A model generated the notes under the pieces. It did not search any database. It saw only the letters and a list, made by a program, of their open reading frames with translations, and was not told where the DNA came from. DNA of 64,000 nt from NCBI RefSeq assembly GCF_043195135.1, contig NZ_JBAFWP010000019.1. One strand, given 5' to 3'. The position numbers and the translations under genes are program-made. This document shows, piece by piece, positions 60,175 to 64,000 of the stretch (its first letter is position 1; every line of letters begins with the position of its first letter). This stretch comes from NCEH01 sp043195135 (GTDB lineage Bacteria; Pseudomonadota; Alphaproteobacteria; Rhizobiales; Xanthobacteraceae).

Positions 60175-61536
60175 TTATGACGCCTTGGTGCGCAGCGTCA
60201 CCAATTCCTCGGCGGAGGTGGGATGCACCGCGACCGTGCGGTCGAAATCCGCCTTGGTGGCGCCGAGGCCGAGGGCCACCGCCGCGAGCTGAATCATCTC
60301 GGATGCGGCCTCCCCCAGGATGTGGCAGCCGAGCACCCGGTCGGTCTTCGCATCCACCACCAGCTTCATGAAGGTGCGCACCGGACTGCCCGAAAGCGTC
60401 GCCTTGAGCGGGCGGAAATCGGTCTTGTAGATGTCGAGCGTGTACCCCGCCTTGCGCGCGGCGGCTTCCGAGAGGCCGACCGTGCCGATCTCCGGCTCGC
60501 TGAAGACGGCGGTGGCGATCAGGGAATGGTCCACCTGCCAGGGTTTGTTGCCGAACACGGTGTCGGCGAAGGCGTGCCCCTCGCGAATGGCGACCGGCGT
60601 GAGATTGATGCGATTGGTGACGTCGCCCACCGCATAGATGGAGGCGATATTGGTGGCCGAATGGGCGTCCACCTTCACCGCGCCCACCGCGTCCAGCTCG
60701 ACGCCCGCGGTTTCCAGGCCGAGATTGCGCGTGTTGGGCACGCGGCCGATGGCCAGCATCACCTCGTCCACCTCCACCTCGGTCTCGTCGGAGAGGCGGA
60801 CCCGCTTGCCGCCCTCCACCGCCGTGATGGAGGTGAGCGTGCGTCCGCACAACATGCGGATGCCGGCGCGCTCCATCTCCTTGGCGAGATGGGCGCGGAT
60901 CTCGTCGTCGAAGCCGCGCAGGATCACGTCGGCGCGCTGCACCAGCGTGACCTCGCAGCCGAGCGCGTGGAACAGGCCGGCGAATTCCACCGCGATATAG
61001 CCGCCGCCCTGGATCAGGATGCGCTTCGGCAGCGCCGGGAGATGGAACGCCTCGTTCGAGGTGATGGCGCGTTCGCAGCCGGGAATCGAGGGCCCGAGCG
61101 CGGGATGGGCGCCGGTGGCGATCAGGATATATTTCGCCCGCACCCGCTCGCCGGTGGCGAGGACGTGCACCGTGTTCGGCCCCTCCACCACCGCCCGCGA
61201 GGCGAGGATCTTCACCCCGGCGGCTTCCGCGTTGCGACGGTAGATCGCTTCGAGGCGGCCGATTTCCGTGTCCTTGTTGGCGATCAGGGTCGGCCAGTCG
61301 AAGCGCGCGCCCTCCACGCTCCAGCCGAAGCCGGCCATGTCCTTCAGATCCTGGGCATAGCGGCCGGCATGGACGAACAGCTTCTTCGGCACGCAGCCGC
61401 GAATGACGCAGGTGCCGCCCATGCGGTATTCCTCCGCGAGCATCACCTTGGCGCCATGCTGGGCGGCGATTCGGGCCGCGCGCACGCCGCCGGACCCGCC
61501 ACCGATGACGAAGAGATCGATTTCGGTGTCGGACAT
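60175..61536 (-). CDS. gor: Glutathione-disulfide reductase
   Basis: 453-residue FAD enzyme that reduces glutathione disulfide with NADPH. The FAD motif is VIGGGSGGVRAARIA, the redox Cys pair is Cys43/Cys48 in GTCVIRGCVPKK, the NAD(P) motif is ILIQGGGYIAVEFAG, and the acceptor base His-Glu is in HPTSAEELVTLRT. The start is ATG 61536, with AAAGGAGC ahead. The short-chain form with MSDTEIDLF is typical of alphaproteobacteria. gshA lies in the same window, not in the same operon. Confidence 0.97.
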   Translation of the reverse strand: MSDTEIDLFVIGGGSGGVRAARIAAQHGAKVMLAEEYRMGGTCVIRGCVPKKLFVHAGRYAQDLKDMAGFGWSVEGARFDWPTLIANKDTEIGRLEAIYRRNAEAAGVKILASRAVVEGPNTVHVLATGERVRAKYILIATGAHPALGPSIPGCERAITSNEAFHLPALPKRILIQGGGYIAVEFAGLFHALGCEVTLVQRADVILRGFDDEIRAHLAKEMERAGIRMLCGRTLTSITAVEGGKRVRLSDETEVEVDEVMLAIGRVPNTRNLGLETAGVELDAVGAVKVDAHSATNIASIYAVGDVTNRINLTPVAIREGHAFADTVFGNKPWQVDHSLIATAVFSEPEIGTVGLSEAAARKAGYTLDIYKTDFRPLKATLSGSPVRTFMKLVVDAKTDRVLGCHILGEAASEMIQLAAVALGLGATKADFDRTVAVHPTSAEELVTLRTKAS

Positions 61537-61730
61537 GGCGTGCTCCTTTGGCCTTTGCGGCAGGGCCTTCGCGGCCGGGCGTTCGCGGCCCTGCCGAGAT
61601 GTAGACACGCAGCCTGCGCCGTCAAGCGCGCGCAGGGCAGGGCTGCGCCCGCGCTTGCGGGGCGCCGCCAGGGGTGCTTCAAGTCCCCGGAACCAACCGC
61701 CCCGCCGATCGCAGGTCAGAACGCACACGA

Positions 61731-63878
61731 ATGCCCTCAGAGATTTCCCCGCTCTGGCTTCGCGCCGAAGACGCTCCCGGACGCGGGCGGCGCTTTTCCC
61801 TGCCGTGGCTCTGGCGCGTGCGCCTCGCCGCCGGGGACGGCGTGTTCGCGGTGGAAATCGCCCGCGACTCGGCGGAGAGCGCGGAGCCGCTCGAACTGAC
61901 CTTCCTCGGGCCTGACGGCACGGCGCTCGGCCATGCGACCGTCGCCGCGCCGGTGGCCGCGCTCCTGCTGCCGCGCGGCACCGCGCGCATCGCCGCCACG
62001 AACCGGGCGGCGCTGCGCCTCGGCCTGTATCCGCGCGGAAAAGTGTGGCTGAAGCTGCACGCCTTCGCCCATGGCAGCTTTCCCGGCCTGCCGCCGCACC
62101 GGCGCTGGCGGGCGGCGGGGGCGGCGGCGCGCGACCTGCGCGGCATGCACGCCTCGCTGTTCGCCGATTCGCCGGCCCGCCAGGTCCAGGCGACGCGCCG
62201 CTACCGGCGCTATCGCGCGGACTTCGTGGAGGATTTCGCCGCCCCGCCGGCCGCCGGGGGGACGCTCTCGTTCCTCAGCGTGCTCGATGCGGGCACGGGC
62301 GCGCAGGATCTCGCCGCCTGCCTCGCCGCCCTGCGTGCCCAGAACGACGCCGACTGGGAATGGCTGATCGGCCTGCCGGACGCGCCGGGGGATATTCCCG
62401 ATCAATTGGCGCAGGAGCCGCGCGTCCATCTGCTGCCCGGCGCCGGAACCGCGCCGCTCACCTTCAACGCCCTGCTGGCCGCCGCGCGGGGCGAGACGCT
62501 GGCCCTGCTCGATCCCGCCGGCCGCCCCACCCGCGATGCCGTGGCGATGATCCGCGCGGCGTTTTCTGCCCATGCGGATTGCATGCTGGCCTATACCGAC
62601 GAAGAGATGCTGGACGAGGGCGGTGCGCCGCGCGACGGCATCTTCAAGCCGGCGTTCAACCGCCATCTGCTGCGGACGGTGGATTATTTCGGCGACATCG
62701 TCGCGCTGCGCACGGCCCATGCCCGCGCCATCGGCGGCGCGCGCGCCTATCTGCCGCTCGCGTGGCGCTACGATCTGCTTCTGCGCGCGGTGGGCGCCCT
62801 GCCGCCGGAGGCGATCCGCCATATCCCGCGTGTCGCCTATGGCCGGCGCGGCCCCGGCGGCTGGACGGGGTTCGCCTCCGCTGACCAGGCGCGCGAAGCC
62901 GCCCGCGCGCTGGAGGATGCGACCGGCGCGCCGGTGGAGATCCACGCCGACCTGAAACTGCGCCCGCATTACCGCCTGCCGGACGCCCCGCCGCTGGTGT
63001 CGTTCGTCATCCCGACGCGCGACCGCGCCGATCTGATGGGCATGGCGCTGCGCTCGCTGATCGCCCACACGGCCTATCGCAATTTCGAGATCGTCATCGT
63101 CGACAATGGCTCGACGGAGCCGCAGACCTTCGCCTTGTTCGCGGAGATCCAGGCCGCCTGGCCGCGCACGCTGGTGGTGCGCGACGATGGCGGGTTCAAT
63201 TATCCGCGCATCTGCAATGCCGGCGTGGACGCCGCATCGGGCGATCTGATCTGCCTGCTGAACAACGACATCGAGGTGGTGGAACCGGGCTGGCTGCATG
63301 AGATGGTCTCGCTCGCCGCCTTGCCGGGCACCGGAATCGTCGGGGCGAAGCTGCTGTTTCCCGATCGCACGCTCCAGCATGCGGGCGTGATCGCCGGGCT
63401 GTTCCGCTATGCCGCGCACTGGTTTGCCCATGGCGCGGAGGACATGGCCGGCCATCTCGGGCGCCTGCACGCCCGCAACAATCTCAGCGCGGTCACCGGC
63501 GCGTGCCTGATGGTCAGCCGCCAATGCTGGGACCGGATCGGCCCGCTCGACGCGGTGCGCTTCGCCGAGGATTGCAACGATATCGATCTGTGCCTGCGCG
63601 CCCGGGCCGGCGGGTTCGAGGTGGTGTGGACGCCGTTCGCGCTGCTGCTGCACCATGAATCCGCCTCGCGCGGACGCCGGCGCAGCAAGGCGCATCGCGA
63701 GCGGCTGAAGGCCCAGCGGGCGCGCATGGAAGCGCTCTGGCACACAGCGAGCCTGGTGGACCCGCACTACAATCCCAATCTCGCGCGCAACAGCCTGCAC
63801 GCGGGGATCGCCAAGCGCCCGGAAGGCGGCCGGGAGCCCCGCACCGACGCTATTCGCCCGCCGCAGACGGGCGCCTAA
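61731..63878 (+). CDS. Family-2 glycosyltransferase with degenerate first domain
   Basis: 715 residues. A 160-residue N-terminal part of no known fold is followed by a weak GT-A-like domain (about 185-400: FLSVLDAGTGAQDLAACLAALRAQNDADWEWLIG, LAYTDEEMLDEGGAPRDGIFKPAFNRHLLRTVDY) and then a clear GT2 domain (about 420-690) with VSFVIPTRDRADLMGMALRSL, IVIVDNGST, DDGGFNYPRICNAG, LLNNDIEVVEPGWL and FAEDCNDIDLCLRARAGGFEVVWTPFALLLHHESASRG. Such large tandem enzymes usually build O-antigen or capsule. The start is ATG 61731. No other polysaccharide genes are in view, so the sugar is unknown. Confidence 0.9.
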   Translation: MPSEISPLWLRAEDAPGRGRRFSLPWLWRVRLAAGDGVFAVEIARDSAESAEPLELTFLGPDGTALGHATVAAPVAALLLPRGTARIAATNRAALRLGLYPRGKVWLKLHAFAHGSFPGLPPHRRWRAAGAAARDLRGMHASLFADSPARQVQATRRYRRYRADFVEDFAAPPAAGGTLSFLSVLDAGTGAQDLAACLAALRAQNDADWEWLIGLPDAPGDIPDQLAQEPRVHLLPGAGTAPLTFNALLAAARGETLALLDPAGRPTRDAVAMIRAAFSAHADCMLAYTDEEMLDEGGAPRDGIFKPAFNRHLLRTVDYFGDIVALRTAHARAIGGARAYLPLAWRYDLLLRAVGALPPEAIRHIPRVAYGRRGPGGWTGFASADQAREAARALEDATGAPVEIHADLKLRPHYRLPDAPPLVSFVIPTRDRADLMGMALRSLIAHTAYRNFEIVIVDNGSTEPQTFALFAEIQAAWPRTLVVRDDGGFNYPRICNAGVDAASGDLICLLNNDIEVVEPGWLHEMVSLAALPGTGIVGAKLLFPDRTLQHAGVIAGLFRYAAHWFAHGAEDMAGHLGRLHARNNLSAVTGACLMVSRQCWDRIGPLDAVRFAEDCNDIDLCLRARAGGFEVVWTPFALLLHHESASRGRRRSKAHRERLKAQRARMEALWHTASLVDPHYNPNLARNSLHAGIAKRPEGGREPRTDAIRPPQTGA

Positions 63879-63918
63879 CAGCGCTCGGCCTTCACGGCTT
63901 GAAGCCGGTGCAGAAGCG

Positions 63919-64000
63919 CCGTCATGCAAGGGGCGCGTCCCGGGCATCCACGCGGCGCCGCCGGCGCCGGCCCTTGATGCCCCGCGCGGGCGGCCCGGCA
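63919..64000. repeat. Hyphomicrobiales GTCATG-type intergenic repeat, copy 2 (cut by edge)
   Basis: GTCATG at 63921-63926, then GGGCGCGTCCCGGGCATCCA and CGCGGCGCCGCCGGCGCCGG, matches the copy at 33621-33715 over about 60 bases. The inverted right arm is off the edge. Confidence 0.7.

Noticed and set aside
1..64000. tRNA, rRNA, CRISPR or insertion sequence
   Set aside because: No cloverleaf sequence, no regularly spaced repeats and no transposase or integrase motif were seen; covariance search could find what I cannot.

Overview
This is a GC-rich, gene-dense chromosomal window from an alphaproteobacterium, almost certainly of the order Hyphomicrobiales (Rhizobiales). The evidence is the ctaC-ctaD-ctaB-coxF-ctaG-ctaE order of an aa3 cytochrome c oxidase, the glyA-nrdR-ribD-ribE-ribH-nusB-thiL cluster, a plant-type glutamate-cysteine ligase, an IalB-family protein, and two families of intergenic repeats of a type common in this order. 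The flavour is that of a Xanthobacteraceae-like free-living aerobe, but the family assignment is tentative. No rRNA, tRNA, CRISPR array, prophage, insertion sequence or transposase is visible.

Layout. 1-2.5 kb: a truncated CcdA-type thiol-reduction protein, a P1 (NylC/DmpA-type) peptidase and a small membrane protein. 2.5-9.4 kb: the terminal oxidase locus on the minus strand, reading ctaC, ctaD, ctaB, coxF-like, ctaG, ctaE, then a terminator, then DUF983 and SURF1; an FNR/FixK-like box lies upstream of ctaC. 9.8-20.3 kb: IalB-like protein, a K+/H+ antiporter, a MATE exporter, a DUF937-like protein, DUF1127, LysR, an EamA exporter, gshA and an AI-2E-type permease. 20.5-30.6 kb: a fatty-acid catabolism block of FadD-type ligase and FadL-type porin on the minus strand, then a MerR regulator, thiolase, FadN-type dehydrogenase/hydratase, acyl-CoA dehydrogenase and SCP2 protein on the plus strand. 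Two shared ACGTAT-containing sites flank the fadL/merR intergenic region.

30.9-37.3 kb: a secreted small protein, Ohr peroxide reductase, a citrate-type MFS carrier, and an OmpR/EnvZ-type two-component system divergent from a Pro/Gly-rich secreted protein. 37.2-41 kb: the opgG/opgH osmoregulated periplasmic glucan pair. 41.1-47 kb: glyA, nrdR, the riboflavin genes, nusB and thiL, linking one-carbon supply, ribonucleotide reductase control, flavin synthesis and thiamine activation. 47.2-49.6 kb: exbB-exbD-tonB. 49.9-55.4 kb: rimO, rpoZ, a NYN-domain protein, a family-5 uracil-DNA glycosylase, a PrxQ-like peroxiredoxin, smpB and dapA. 55.7-64 kb: a soluble lytic transglycosylase, a Bcr/CflA-type drug exporter, two small unknown proteins, glutathione reductase and a two-domain family-2 glycosyltransferase.

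Most of the window is conserved housekeeping DNA. The parts least explained are the regulatory sites (FNR-like box, the ACGTAT elements, the Ohr operator-like palindrome), the two-component system with its low-complexity partner, the DUF937-like protein with a duplicated NPWVD motif, and a few small orphan genes. I saw no convincing new defence, mobile or biosynthetic system.
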